Assembly: GCA_035388825.1 (NCBI GenBank)
Contig: DAOOQQ010000016.1
Coordinates: 15,201 to 79,200 of the forward strand
Source of the DNA: MWAR01 sp035388825
Lineage (GTDB): Bacteria > Muiribacteriota > Ozemobacteria > Ozemobacterales > Ozemobacteraceae
Direction: 5' to 3'
Length of the DNA: 64,000 nucleotides
A program made the position numbers and the translations under genes. Position 1 is the stretch's first letter. Every line of letters begins with the position of its first letter. The notes beneath the pieces are model-generated. The model was not told the DNA's origin. It did not search any database and saw only the letters and a list, made by a program, of their open reading frames with translations. Shown one piece after another: positions 47,558-55,854 of this stretch.

Positions 47558-47971
47558 ATGAGTGTTCTTCTCCTCGAAGACAACGAGTCAAGAATCAGGC
47601 GCTTCGAGAAACTCGGGCTGAACGTGCTTGTCTGCCGTAATGCATTCGAGGCGATCGCCAGGTTGTATACGCATCGCGATACGATACGCCTCATCTCCCT
47701 CGATCATGATCTGACGCCGCGCGAGAACGCCTGTGGCTCGCTCGGAATCGCCTGCGCCTGTCATGTCGTCGACCTTCTTTGTGTCATGCCGACCTTCTGC
47801 CCGGTGATGATCCACACATCGAACGAACAGGCCGCGGCCTTGATGAAACACCGCCTCGTCAGTTGCGGCTGGCCCGTCATCTGGGTGAAAACGGATGCAC
47901 CCTTTCCCGACGACTGGATCGAAACTCTCTGGAAGGAAGCCGTACGTTCCGCCGGGCTCATGCCTTCATGA
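47558..47971 (+). CDS. Receiver-like protein of the cREC (cyclic-phosphate-processing) type
   Basis: 137 residues with a receiver-like Rossmann fold: acidic VLLLEDNESR at the start, ISLDHDLTPR in place of the usual phosphoacceptor loop, then CPVMIHTSN and a final WKEA helix. The SLDHDL signature marks the receiver variant proposed (Burroughs and Aravind) to process cyclic phosphates in conflict and RNA-repair systems; family naming is from memory. GGAGG is 7 bases before the ATG. Three relatives occur in this island (48577, 59983, 61389). Confidence 0.82.
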   Translation: MSVLLLEDNESRIRRFEKLGLNVLVCRNAFEAIARLYTHRDTIRLISLDHDLTPRENACGSLGIACACHVVDLLCVMPTFCPVMIHTSNEQAAALMKHRLVSCGWPVIWVKTDAPFPDDWIETLWKEAVRSAGLMPS

Positions 47972-48001
47972 TCTCGAGATATCGACGATCGAGGTGAGCA
48001 G

Positions 48002-48475
48002 ATGATCGAACATCTGGATAGAGTGACAGCAGGCGAAGCCATTCTCCATTTGTGGATCACCTGTCTTCGAAGTCGTGTCGAGCCGAAGCTGGCGTTCATC
48101 GAGATCGATGAGGGTGTGATCCGGTGCCGCCCCAAAACGCTGGATAAATGCCGATTCTTCAAGGAGTATCTTCTTCCCTTCGAAGCCGGAAGCCCACCGG
48201 AAGCGGGATTGGATATCGTCACCACCTCGACGGCTCGGCTTCAACGCGGCGTTCTTTTCTATCATCTTCGACGGAAGGAACTTCTTCTCCTCCTCCCCTG
48301 CCGGGAGATGGCGAATCCGGTATTGATGTTCGCTGTTCTCCGAGAATTGGGCCTTGATTCGCTGCCGGTGGGATTCGCCAGGCGAAGAAAGGACGGCAGA
48401 ATCCGACGCATTCCAAATCTGAGAGTTCTCTACAGATTTCTCCGTCTTCACCCTGATATTCAGATATATGTCTGA
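48002..48475 (+). CDS. Unknown protein between two cREC genes
   Basis: 157 residues, starting 31 bases after the first cREC gene with GAGGTG upstream. The stretch LQRGVLFYHLRRKELLLLLP, followed by AVLRELGLDSLPVGFARRRK, has the same rhythm as the second half of the shared module (RGxVxY, then xFGIPxxSV), so it may be a diverged or partial copy. No catalytic motif seen. Confidence 0.6.
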   Translation: MIEHLDRVTAGEAILHLWITCLRSRVEPKLAFIEIDEGVIRCRPKTLDKCRFFKEYLLPFEAGSPPEAGLDIVTTSTARLQRGVLFYHLRRKELLLLLPCREMANPVLMFAVLRELGLDSLPVGFARRRKDGRIRRIPNLRVLYRFLRLHPDIQIYV

Positions 48476-48576
48476 TCGCTCGTCATCTCCTGCGTTCGTA
48501 TGAAATCGCCGACGGCACCCGGGGTGAAACATGTTTGTTTCTATTTATGTCGGTATAGATAAGAAAGAGGTCTCAC

Positions 48577-49011
48577 ATGAAAATTCTGGTTCTCGAAGAC
48601 GACCCATTTCGGATTTCGATCATGAAAGCCCTTCTGAAGAAAGAGCGAATTCCATTCTCGATCTGTCCGGACCCCATCGATTTCCTCGTGGAACTGACCT
48701 TCAAATCTGCCGAAACGACGATCATCTCCCTGGACCATGATCTGTCACGCATCGTACGACCGTGCGGCATCTACAGCTTCGATTGCGGCTGCGCCGTGGT
48801 CAGGTTCATGAGCCGGATGAAACCTGTTTGCCCCGTCCTGGTCCATTCCCGGAACGATCAAGAACGGCTGAGGATGATCGAAGATCTGACCGGCGCCGGA
48901 TGGCTCGCTCAGCCCGTCATCGAAGACCCGACGAATGAAACCAACTGGGTCGAAAGCGCATGGATCGAGGCAATTCGTACAATGCACAAGAATGGGGAAA
49001 ATAACCCCTAA
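48577..49011 (+). CDS. cREC-type receiver-like protein, second copy
   Basis: 144 residues: KILVLEDDPFRISIM, TIISLDHDLSR, CGCAVVRFM, CPVLVHSRND and a terminal WIEAIRTMH helix, matching the gene at 47558 throughout though clearly diverged. GAGG precedes the ATG by 8 bases. Last gene of the plus-strand half of the candidate system; a new promoter begins 19 bases after its stop. Confidence 0.82.
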   Translation: MKILVLEDDPFRISIMKALLKKERIPFSICPDPIDFLVELTFKSAETTIISLDHDLSRIVRPCGIYSFDCGCAVVRFMSRMKPVCPVLVHSRNDQERLRMIEDLTGAGWLAQPVIEDPTNETNWVESAWIEAIRTMHKNGENNP

Positions 49012-49029
49012 CCAACCGCGTGAGAATGC

Positions 49030-49058
49030 TTGACATATAGAAACCATTTCTATATATT
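49030..49058 (+). promoter_or_regulatory. Promoter with overlapping palindromic operator
   Basis: TTGACA (49030-49035), 17-base spacer, TATATT (49053-49058). The spacer is a perfect palindrome: ATATAGAAA (49035-49043), CCA, TTTCTATAT (49047-49055). A repressor bound there would block polymerase; the HTH protein encoded two genes downstream is the likely repressor. An almost identical copy is at 51965-51993. Confidence 0.85.
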
Positions 49059-49064
49059 AGTTTT

Positions 49065-49289
49065 ATGACTACCAAGCAGCGCTTCCGGAACAAATACCGC
49101 CTCGAGATCCGCGAGCGGGACCACAATCCGGCGCATGCGCATCTTTTCGGCGGCGGTGTCGATGTGGTCATCGATCTGATCACTCTCGAGACGTCGGGCG
49201 ACTGCCCCCGCGATCTCCTGGACGAGGTCGTCGGGTATGTGAGGGCGCACCGCGATGAACTGATGGAGGAGTGGAAAAAATGGCACTGA
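49065..49289 (+). CDS. DUF4160 protein, probable toxin partner
   Basis: 74 residues typical of DUF4160: KYRLEIRERDHNPAHAHLFG, VDVVIDLITLE and a Trp-rich end (EEWKKWH). The EIRERDHNPAHAH motif is conserved in the family. It starts 7 bases after the -10 box, so the message has almost no leader. It overlaps the DUF2442-HTH gene by 10 bases, a usual pairing regarded as a toxin-antitoxin type module. Confidence 0.9.
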   Translation: MTTKQRFRNKYRLEIRERDHNPAHAHLFGGGVDVVIDLITLETSGDCPRDLLDEVVGYVRAHRDELMEEWKKWH

Positions 49290-49744
49290 TGAAACGGCCA
49301 AGACTGACGGCCATCAAGGCGATGCCGAATTTCAAAATGCGCCTGACTTTCCTGAACGGGGCAACCTACGTCGTCGACTTTCTTCCGCTTTTCGAGGAAT
49401 CGAAAGGGCTTGCCCCTTTGCGCAATCAGAAGGCATTCGCCGACGCCATGATGGACGAATGGGGCTGGGAGATCGAATGGCCGGCGTTCGACATTCAGAT
49501 CGGCGCCGACACCCTCTGGATGGACGCTCAGGCGCAGGCCGCGAAAGATCCCGCGACCCGCGACTTCATCATGTGGCGGGCGAGGAACGGCCTTTCCCTT
49601 GCCGACGCAGCCCGGGCCCTTGGCATCACGTCGCGAACCGTCTCGGCCTACGGCACGGGCGAAAGGCCGGTCCCGCTCTACATCACCCTTGCCTGCAAAG
49701 GCTGGGAGGCCGAACGCCAGCCCGGACACAAAAAAGCGGCCTGA
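49210..49744 (+). repeat. Direct repeat copy 1 (partner at 55140-55674)
   Basis: About 535 bases nearly identical to 55140-55674, offset 5930 bases, covering the 3' end of DUF4160 and all of DUF2442-HTH. The upstream part of this unit (promoter, operator, first 84 coding bases) is separately repeated at about 51955-52083. So the second copy is complete in outline but split by about 3 kb of other genes. Confidence 0.9.
49280..49744 (+). CDS. DUF2442-HTH protein, probable antitoxin/repressor (copy 1)
   Basis: 154 residues. Residues about 5-85 are DUF2442 (PNFKMRLTFLNGATYVVDFL; FDIQIGADTLWMDA). Residues about 95-140 form an HTH (RNGLSLADAARALGITSRTV) followed by GTGERPVPLYI, a layout of DUF2442 antitoxins. 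ATG 49280 is used because GGAGG lies about 10 bases upstream; GTG 49271 is possible. Encoded again with the same protein sequence at 55210-55674. Confidence 0.9.
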   Translation: MALMKRPRLTAIKAMPNFKMRLTFLNGATYVVDFLPLFEESKGLAPLRNQKAFADAMMDEWGWEIEWPAFDIQIGADTLWMDAQAQAAKDPATRDFIMWRARNGLSLADAARALGITSRTVSAYGTGERPVPLYITLACKGWEAERQPGHKKAA

Positions 49745-50054
49745 TTACAAATCAGGTCGGGTTGTCGTTCGCCGATATCGTATGCAATCCAGAGACATCA
49801 AGAAAACTCTCTGTATGAACAGCCTGGCGACCACTTGGTCCGACCGACCTCGTTTTAAAAACCTGAATTTGAAGTAATCCGTCCAATATGATACGGTTTC
49901 GAGGTCAACGTCTCTACGCGCCGTTGATGTTGACGGATTCCTTCGGAACATATGGACGAATCAATGGAATACGCAGTTTACTAGATCAAGGCCCGTGCGC
50001 GGCCCCCAATTACTGCTGGAACGCCTTGTTGGGTATAATATATAGGAGTATATT
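49745..50054. other. Intergenic stretch with an attC-like 3' end
   Basis: No gene seen. At 49985-50034 ATCAAGGCCCGTGCGCGGCC leads to GTTGGGT (50028-50034), which fits an integron R' core. A related 21-base block in opposite orientation lies at 55811-55831 (18 of 21 identical), next to the COG2958-like gene. A few motifs after the DUF2442 gene recur after its second copy, so the duplication originally extended here. Confidence 0.35.
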
Positions 50055-51797
50055 ATGGCTTCACAGTTACTAAAAGAAGTTCTCATTTCCGCGAAAAAGT
50101 GTGATCTTTTGCTTCCTGATTTTCAGCGAGATTTTGTGTGGAAGCCACCCGCAGTGATCAAGCTCATTTGCTCAATATTAAACAAGTATCCAATCGGGGG
50201 ACTGCTCTTCATGGAGACCGAAGGGGATTATCAGACAAGGCCCCTTGATGGTATCCCCCCAAGAGACGAAAATGAAAATCAGCCACCCATCAAGACACTA
50301 ATCTTAGACGGTCAACAAAGATTAACTTCATGCTATAAAGCGTTCTTCGGAGAAATGAAGGATGCGCGCTACCCCGGCCGCTACTTCTTTGACTATAAAA
50401 AGTATGTTCTTTCTCCAAATGTGACAGGTAGCGAAATTGAAGATTATATTGTATTTCGAAAAAGGAACGAGGTTCAAGCACAACTTTCTCAGACAGCCGC
50501 AGAACAAACCGCGGGATTGTTTCCATTGGATATCATTTTCGACAAACCTCGCGGAACGGACTACACCCAATGGCTCGCGGGTTTCAATTTTTCTGCGGCT
50601 GGTAACGACCCCGAAAAATATGCCCATTTAACATCTATAACAGCATCCTTTCAAAGAATAATTGAGAATGTAACCTCCTATCAACTTCAGTTTGAAGCAA
50701 TTCCTCGTGCGACCAGCCCAGAAGTAATATGCACGGTATTCGAGACAATAAACACAACCGGTAAACGATTAACTGTTTTTGATCTACTTGTTGCACGATG
50801 TTTTCCAAAACAGATAAAGCTCAGAGAAATGCTCATCAAAGCCGTCGATGATCCCGTCATAAGAAGGTTTGACGATGACGAGGGAGAAGAACTTTGCACA
50901 ATTGCTCTGCCAAGAATCATTTCATTAATGCATAAGAATTCTGCAAAGCGGGGTGACTTGTTAACACTTGAACCTGAGGTAATTGGTCAAAGATGGGATG
51001 AGGCAGTGTCTGCTCTTAGGAAAAGCCTCGAGCTTGTATGGAAGGTTTTTGGTTCAATTGGCCTTCGATTTGTTCCGCTCCCAGACATGATTCCCCCGAT
51101 AGCTGTTATTTTAAGCCATCCGAAGTTCGATCAATCCAATCCAGAAAACCAGAACATGCTTAAGAAATGGTATTGGAGGTGTGTGTTTTCACAGTATTTT
51201 AGCAGTTCTTCGGATACAAAAGCGGCTCGAACCGTAAAAGAATGGACCGATTCAAATGAAGGCTGGCTCTTTGAAAGCAAGAATATTCCTGAGGTGGTCA
51301 AGAACTTTTCATTAAGCAAATATGTTTTATCAGATGTTGCACGAAGTGATAATGCAATATACCGAGGAGTTATGAGTTTACTCATTGCAAATGGCGCAGA
51401 GGATTTTGGCCCTTCAAGGACAAAGATTGTCGATTTACTACCTGGAGAGGTCGATGACCACCACATTTATCCGGTAAGGTTCCTCGAGCCTTCTGGTATT
51501 CGCGGAAACACAGTCAATTTTATCGCCAATAGAACCCCATTATATAAACTAACAAATCAAAACATCGGAAACGACGCCCCGTGTGTGTATTTACAAGATG
51601 CTAACAGGGTATCTACTGAAGTAAGGAAAATGCTTCCTTCACATGGTATTCCTGAAATTATTTTCAAGGAATTTACGAAGGAGCAATATGAAAGATTTAC
51701 ACGAGATCGGGCATCGACGCTTCTTGAGATGATAAAAAAGGCGGTTGAAGTGAACGAAATTGACGAGAGCCCAACAGGCGGTTCGAGCGGAAACTGA
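50055..51797 (+). CDS. DUF262 / HNH nuclease (GmrSD-like)
   Basis: 580 residues. The N-terminal DUF262 domain has LPDFQRDFVWKP (near 21) and ILDGQQRLTS (near 84), the conserved nucleotide-dependent motifs of GmrS-type proteins. The C-terminal HNH-type nuclease has VDDHHIYPVRFL (near 468) and a downstream Asn-rich segment. Such proteins restrict modified or foreign DNA. No ribosome site better than AGGAG about 7 bases upstream. AT-rich; flanked by the two copies of the DUF4160 module, so probably a recently gained cassette. Confidence 0.88.
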   Translation: MASQLLKEVLISAKKCDLLLPDFQRDFVWKPPAVIKLICSILNKYPIGGLLFMETEGDYQTRPLDGIPPRDENENQPPIKTLILDGQQRLTSCYKAFFGEMKDARYPGRYFFDYKKYVLSPNVTGSEIEDYIVFRKRNEVQAQLSQTAAEQTAGLFPLDIIFDKPRGTDYTQWLAGFNFSAAGNDPEKYAHLTSITASFQRIIENVTSYQLQFEAIPRATSPEVICTVFETINTTGKRLTVFDLLVARCFPKQIKLREMLIKAVDDPVIRRFDDDEGEELCTIALPRIISLMHKNSAKRGDLLTLEPEVIGQRWDEAVSALRKSLELVWKVFGSIGLRFVPLPDMIPPIAVILSHPKFDQSNPENQNMLKKWYWRCVFSQYFSSSSDTKAARTVKEWTDSNEGWLFESKNIPEVVKNFSLSKYVLSDVARSDNAIYRGVMSLLIANGAEDFGPSRTKIVDLLPGEVDDHHIYPVRFLEPSGIRGNTVNFIANRTPLYKLTNQNIGNDAPCVYLQDANRVSTEVRKMLPSHGIPEIIFKEFTKEQYERFTRDRASTLLEMIKKAVEVNEIDESPTGGSSGN

Positions 51798-51964
51798 ACG
51801 CCGGCCAGCGGTCTTGCATACGCCAGGCATGGGCTAATCCTTCAATTCAGCTCAACCGTGTTGCTCGAAGTCGAATGGAGGTTTGAATGCGTGGGCGTCC
51901 ATATTTTTCCAGCCTCCTTCAAAGCCGCGCAGGAGCATCTCGCAAGTATGGGTTTCGAGAATGT

Positions 51965-51993
51965 TTGACATATAGAAACTATTTCTATATATT
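51965..51993 (+). promoter_or_regulatory. Second copy of the DUF4160 promoter/operator
   Basis: TTGACA (51965-51970), 17-base spacer, TATATT (51988-51993), with the same ATATAGAAA / TTTCTATAT palindrome around CTA. It now drives a truncated DUF4160 start and possibly the nuclease gene downstream; the repressor from either DUF2442 copy could bind it. Confidence 0.82.
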
Positions 51994-51999
51994 CGTTTT

Positions 52000-52083
52000 A
52001 TGACCACCAAGCACCGCTTCCGGAACAAATACCGCCTCGAGATCCGCGAGCGGGACCACAATCCGGCGCATGCGCATCTTTTC
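52000..52083 (+). pseudogene. DUF4160 N-terminal remnant
   Basis: 28 codons match the start of the gene at 49065 (MTTKHRFRNKYRLEIRERDH), then identity stops abruptly at 52083. The matching 3' part resumes at 55140. The 3 kb between carries a nuclease gene, an IS and two unknown genes. Confidence 0.9.
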
Positions 52084-52458
52084 CGCGCAGGAAATCCATG
52101 ACCTGAGAAAGTACAATCCGCCCCTCGTTCATGTTTACACCCTCCACCAATTATCGGGTGGGGGCAAACAGCCGGGAGAATCACCTCGGTTGAAATCGAA
52201 AAATCACTTCATCCTCGAAATTACCTACATTCATCATGGTTTTCGAGAATTCTCAAATTGATATATTTTGAAAGGAGTTCATTTGTGTCCCTTTCTTCAA
52301 TGTGGAATGACCAACCTGATCAGCTTGCCGACAAACAAATTCAACAAATCATTAGCTTTGCGGGCGAGGGAAAGCTGGCTGACGACTCTGCAACCTCAAA
52401 AGAGTTTAGAGACTTCCTTCAGTTGGTTACCTCGGACTTCCTGAATAAATACGTTAAT

Positions 52459-53359
52459 GAACCTATCCCAGAAATATGATTGACCGTTGTACTTTCGGAT
52501 CCTTGACGGTACCATCTTGGCATGGAGGTGATACCATGCCAGGAAAATTCATTGGTCTTTCCAACTGCCAATGGGAATTGTTGAGTTCCCTCTTGCCACC
52601 CGAGCCGGAAGTCCGCTGGAAAGGGCAGCCTCCAGCCCCCTTTCGACCAATTCTTAACACTATATTCTACGTCCTGATTACTGGGTGCCGGTGGTGTGAT
52701 GTCCCGGTGGGACCCAAGTGGGGAAAGCGAACCACCTCTCATCGGTGGCTGGGAGCCTGGCTTTCTGATGGAACCTTGAAGAAAATGAAAGCCCGCCTTC
52801 TTGGCGCCGCCCATCTGGCGGGAAAGATCGACTGGAGCAACGGATCTATCGATGGGTCTTTTGCGGCAGGAAAGGGAGGCGGAGAGGGCGTTGATTACGG
52901 ATTCAAGGGGAAAGGAGTTCTGACCCACGCCTTGGTAGATGGCAACGGATTGCCTTTGGCCGTGACTTCCACCGGGGCTTCGGGCAACGAACGAGAGCAG
53001 GTTGAACCTCTCTTGGACGCAGTTGCGCTGGAAACGGGAAAAAAGGGGCGTCAGAAGAAGCGCCCTCGGTCCCTGGAGCTCGATAAAGGTTACGACGCCA
53101 GGGATCTGCGGAAAAAAAATCCGGGGTCGAGGAATTCTCCCAAAGATTCCCCGACGAAGATGGAAAAAGGGAAAACAGCCCAGGGGGCGCAAGTTGGGAA
53201 AGCTGGAAAATCGTTGGAAGGTTGAAAGGAATTTCGCATGGTTGCAAAGAAAATTTCGGCGACTCTCTACCCGCTGGGAGAGACGCTGGAAATTCTGGGA
53301 AGGCTTCTTGATGCTGTCTATATGCATAACATGGGTTAATGTATTACTGGGATAGGTTC
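52459..53359 (+). mobile_element. IS5-type insertion sequence, about 901 bases
   Basis: Terminal inverted repeats GAACCTATCCCAG (52459-52471) and its complement (53347-53359), 17 of 18 matching when extended. An AT dinucleotide flanks both sides (52457-52458; 53360-53361), fitting the 2-base duplications of some IS5 groups. Contains one transposase gene with a frame change. Confidence 0.9.
52536..53225 (+). CDS. IS5-family transposase, frameshifted at an A8 run
   Basis: 230 residues in this frame, starting at ATG 52536 with GGAGG 7 bases upstream. N-terminal DUF4096 region (LSNCQWELLSSLLPP; CRWCDVPVGPKWG), first Asp in GSIDGSFAAGK and second Asp in LELDKGYDARDL. The frame then changes at A8 (53112-53119): the catalytic Glu region (WKVERNFAWLQRKFRR) lies in the +1 frame, open to 53355. 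One A fewer would restore a single protein, so this is either slippage-controlled expression or a point mutation. Confidence 0.88.
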   Translation: MPGKFIGLSNCQWELLSSLLPPEPEVRWKGQPPAPFRPILNTIFYVLITGCRWCDVPVGPKWGKRTTSHRWLGAWLSDGTLKKMKARLLGAAHLAGKIDWSNGSIDGSFAAGKGGGEGVDYGFKGKGVLTHALVDGNGLPLAVTSTGASGNEREQVEPLLDAVALETGKKGRQKKRPRSLELDKGYDARDLRKKNPGSRNSPKDSPTKMEKGKTAQGAQVGKAGKSLEG

Positions 53360-53870
53360 ATGAATGCCTCGAAGAAAAATTTGCGAATAGTGATTTTGCG
53401 CTTCAGGATATTGTTAATGAAATAGGTCGGCGCCTTGGATTTACCGTTGAAAATGGCCGTTACCATGGAAAAAAGAACGACATTGGTCACGACGGGCTTT
53501 GGATTCTCAACAACGAAAGCTCACTTATCCTAGAGGTCAAGACCACTGATGCATACCGAATTGATTTGGACCGGATTGCAGAGTATCGAACAAAGCTTGT
53601 CGAAGGAAAAAGAGTTTCCGAAAAGGCTTCTTCCATATTAATTGTTGTTGGACGCCAGGACACGGGTGATCTTGAAGCTCAGATAAGAGGCTCTCGGCAT
53701 GCGTGGGACATCCGCCTGATAAGCGCAGAAGCACTGCTTCGGTTAGTTGAGTTAAAAGAGAATCTGGACGACCCCACTGTTTCAACAAGAATTTCCGGCA
53801 TTCTGATCCCTCGGGAGTATACGCGTGTTGACGCAATTATTGACCTTGTCTTCCAGCTTCGGAAGACGCC

Positions 53871-54308
53871 TTGATAGACGAAAAACAAACCCCGGAAGAC
53901 GAGAAAGAGGATGAAAAGCAACCTGGACATGGAATACTTGCAAACTTCAACCAGAATTTGGCCAATTTAATCCAAGAAAAACTGAAGACTCCTCTAATCA
54001 AAATCGCGAGAGCAATGTTTTCTTCTCCCAATGGCGACACAGTTGCCGTATGTAAGGCTTCCAAGGAGCACAGTCCTGACGAAAACCCAAATTACTGGTT
54101 TGGATTTTATGTCTTTCAGCACGAGATTCTCTCAAAGGCCGAGAAAGGCTATATTGTATTTGGATGCGGCAGCCCAAAGCAGACGCTTCTAATACCTTAC
54201 AAGGAGTTTTCCAATCTTCATGGAGGAATGCATAAGACAAATGACAAGAAGCCATATTGGCATGTTGTAATTTATCGGAATGGAGATTCGTTTATTCTCC
54301 ATCGGTAG
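53871..54308 (+). CDS. Unknown partner of the split nuclease gene
   Basis: 145 residues starting at TTG 53871, overlapping the nuclease stop (TTGA). There is no nearby ATG. The N-terminus is acidic and charged (TPEDEKEDEKQPGH), followed by a mixed alpha/beta region (YWFGFYVFQHEILSKAEKGY; YWHVVIYRNGDSFIL). AT-rich. No family recognised; overlap suggests joint function with the nuclease. Confidence 0.55.
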   Translation: MIDEKQTPEDEKEDEKQPGHGILANFNQNLANLIQEKLKTPLIKIARAMFSSPNGDTVAVCKASKEHSPDENPNYWFGFYVFQHEILSKAEKGYIVFGCGSPKQTLLIPYKEFSNLHGGMHKTNDKKPYWHVVIYRNGDSFILHR

Positions 54309-54368
54309 AAAAACGAGGAAAAGACCGATTTGTCCAAATACCTAATCATATAACATGCGTGTTGAGCG

Positions 54369-54480
54369 GAACGCCGATACTGGCCACGGGGCTTGCGTGC
54401 GCAAGTCCCGCGCCCAAAGCGCCCCGGGCCCCTCGCTTCGCCGTTGGCTACGCCCGGCGCCTGCTCAAGCGCGGCGTTCG
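54369..54480 (+). repeat. attC-like palindromic site
   Basis: GAACGCCG (54369-54376) and CGGCGTTC (54473-54480) are exact complements enclosing about 96 GC-rich bases with internal pairing (GGGCTTGCG / CGCAAGTCC). The layout and length fit a long integron attC site or related fold. GC-rich within AT-rich surroundings. Confidence 0.35.
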
Positions 54481-54554
54481 GCAATGAGAAAATAGGCAAC
54501 CCACCAAGTCTCAATTGCTCGATTAGATCCGTGTATCGTGACAGGAAAAAATCA

Positions 54555-55118
54555 ATGAAATTCTATTACTTACACATCCCTAAGTATCGTTATGGTTCAT
54601 ACTTGCAATTGTTCTCCAATGAGAAGGAGTGCTTCTCTTTCGATCTTTCCAATGAGGCTTCCGGAAAGATAAATTTCAAAGTTGATAGGCAAAAGTTTAC
54701 CATTGAAAAATTAGGATATGGTGATTTTGAAATTTCTAAGGATGAAGTCGATGATGTCGAGCATGAGCTTAAACTCGACAATTGTTTTAAGAACATTTCG
54801 AAAGACATTTCAAAATATTTTGTAAAAGAGAAGAGAAGCAGTAATCAAGAAATAATTAACTATATTATGATTTCTGGCAGGTTGCGATGCAAAAAGATGC
54901 CTTCCATTGGGTTTTCAGAAATCACTTTGGTTGATTTCAACGGATTTTCCGTAAATGGACGTATTGTTGCCTATTTTAAAACAGATTCCTTGGACGAGCT
55001 TGGGATTACAATTGCAATCGACAGCGACATACATCCTTGGATTTGTTTCTGCTCCGAAAATGTTAAAATTTCGAGGAACAAGATTTGTCGAACAAAGCGT
55101 TCCAGCGGACAGCAGTGA
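54555..55118 (+). CDS. Unknown AT-rich protein
   Basis: 187 residues from ATG 54555 (KFYYLHIPKYRYGSYLQLF). AGGA lies 10 bases upstream. Highly charged, Lys-rich, no membrane segment or recognisable motif. It sits between an attC-like site and the resumed DUF4160/DUF2442 copy, so it is likely cargo of the same insertion. Confidence 0.55.
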   Translation: MKFYYLHIPKYRYGSYLQLFSNEKECFSFDLSNEASGKINFKVDRQKFTIEKLGYGDFEISKDEVDDVEHELKLDNCFKNISKDISKYFVKEKRSSNQEIINYIMISGRLRCKKMPSIGFSEITLVDFNGFSVNGRIVAYFKTDSLDELGITIAIDSDIHPWICFCSENVKISRNKICRTKRSSGQQ

Positions 55119-55139
55119 AAAATTAATATGTAGAACAGT

Positions 55140-55219
55140 GCGATCTTCTGGACGAGGTTGTCGGGTATGTGAGGGCGCACCGCGATGAACTGCTGGAGGT
55201 GTGGAAAAAATGGCACTGA
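55140..55219 (+). pseudogene. DUF4160 C-terminal remnant
   Basis: The last 26 codons of DUF4160 (LLDEVVGYVRAHRDELLEVW) match 49210-49289 closely. The start of this copy is 3 kb upstream at 52000; the middle (about 60 bases) is lost. Confidence 0.9.
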
Positions 55220-55674
55220 TGAAACGGCCAAGACTGACGGCCATCAAGGCGATGCCGAATTTCAAAATGCGCCTGACTTTCCTGAACGGGGCAACCTACG
55301 TCGTCGACTTTCTTCCGCTTTTCGAGGAATCGAAAGGGCTTGCCCCTTTGCGCAATCAGAAGGCATTCGCCGACGCCATGATGGACGAATGGGGCTGGGA
55401 GATCGAATGGCCGGCGTTCGACATTCAGATCGGCGCCGACACCCTCTGGATGGACGCTCAGGCGCAGGCCGCGAAAGATCCCGCGACCCGCGACTTCATC
55501 ATGTGGCGGGCGAGGAACGGCCTTTCCCTTGCCGACGCAGCCCGGGCCCTTGGCATCACGTCGCGAACCGTCTCGGCCTACGGCACGGGCGAAAGGCCGG
55601 TCCCGCTCTACATCACCCTTGCCTGCAAAGGCTGGGAGGCCGAACGCCAGCCAGGACACAAAAAAGCGGCCTGA
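55210..55674 (+). CDS. DUF2442-HTH protein, probable antitoxin/repressor (copy 2)
   Basis: 154 residues, identical in protein sequence to the gene at 49280-49744. It retains GGAGG upstream but its own promoter is now 3.2 kb away, so expression depends on read-through or on a promoter in the inserted cargo. Without an intact DUF4160 partner it would act as a solitary antitoxin or extra repressor. Confidence 0.9.
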   Translation: MALMKRPRLTAIKAMPNFKMRLTFLNGATYVVDFLPLFEESKGLAPLRNQKAFADAMMDEWGWEIEWPAFDIQIGADTLWMDAQAQAAKDPATRDFIMWRARNGLSLADAARALGITSRTVSAYGTGERPVPLYITLACKGWEAERQPGHKKAA

Positions 55675-55854
55675 TTACATATCAGCCTGGGCCGTCGTTT
55701 ACCGGCATCGTATGCAAAGCCGTGTCAGAGGCGAAAATCTCTGCATCAACAGCTTGATGACCACTCATGCCATCCAAACCTCATCGAACGCCGCAGACAA
55801 GCGGAACTTTGGGCCGTGCGCCGGCCTTGATTCAACAAGGCCCCTGAACGGCTT

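Larger units (their letters stand above)
52285..53874 (+). pseudogene. PD-(D/E)XK nuclease gene split by an IS element
   Basis: The first part runs from GTG 52285 (AAAGGAG 7 bases upstream) to 52458; the second resumes at 53362. Removing the IS and one AT duplication gives an uninterrupted frame ...NKYVNECLEEKFANSDFALQ... ending at 53874, about 230 residues. The second part has KKNDIGHDGLWIL and SSLILEVKTTDA, the D...ExK signature of restriction-type nucleases. The gene is inactivated unless the IS excises. It overlaps the next gene by TTGA, indicating a two-gene cassette. Confidence 0.82.
55140..55674 (+). repeat. Direct repeat copy 2 (partner at 49210-49744)
   Basis: Near-identical to 49210-49744 at an offset of 5930 bases. 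The near-lack of substitutions implies a recent duplication or gene conversion and gives a substrate for deletion of the 5.9 kb between the copies. Confidence 0.9.

Noticed and set aside
48917..49729. Minus-strand frame covering the DUF4160/DUF2442 genes, repeated at 55123-55659
   Set aside because: Duplicated only because the underlying module is duplicated; plus-strand genes have domain matches, promoter and ribosome sites.
51842..51967. Small frame ending FKAAQEHLASMGFENV before the second DUF4160 promoter
   Set aside because: No ribosome site or family match; too short to support.
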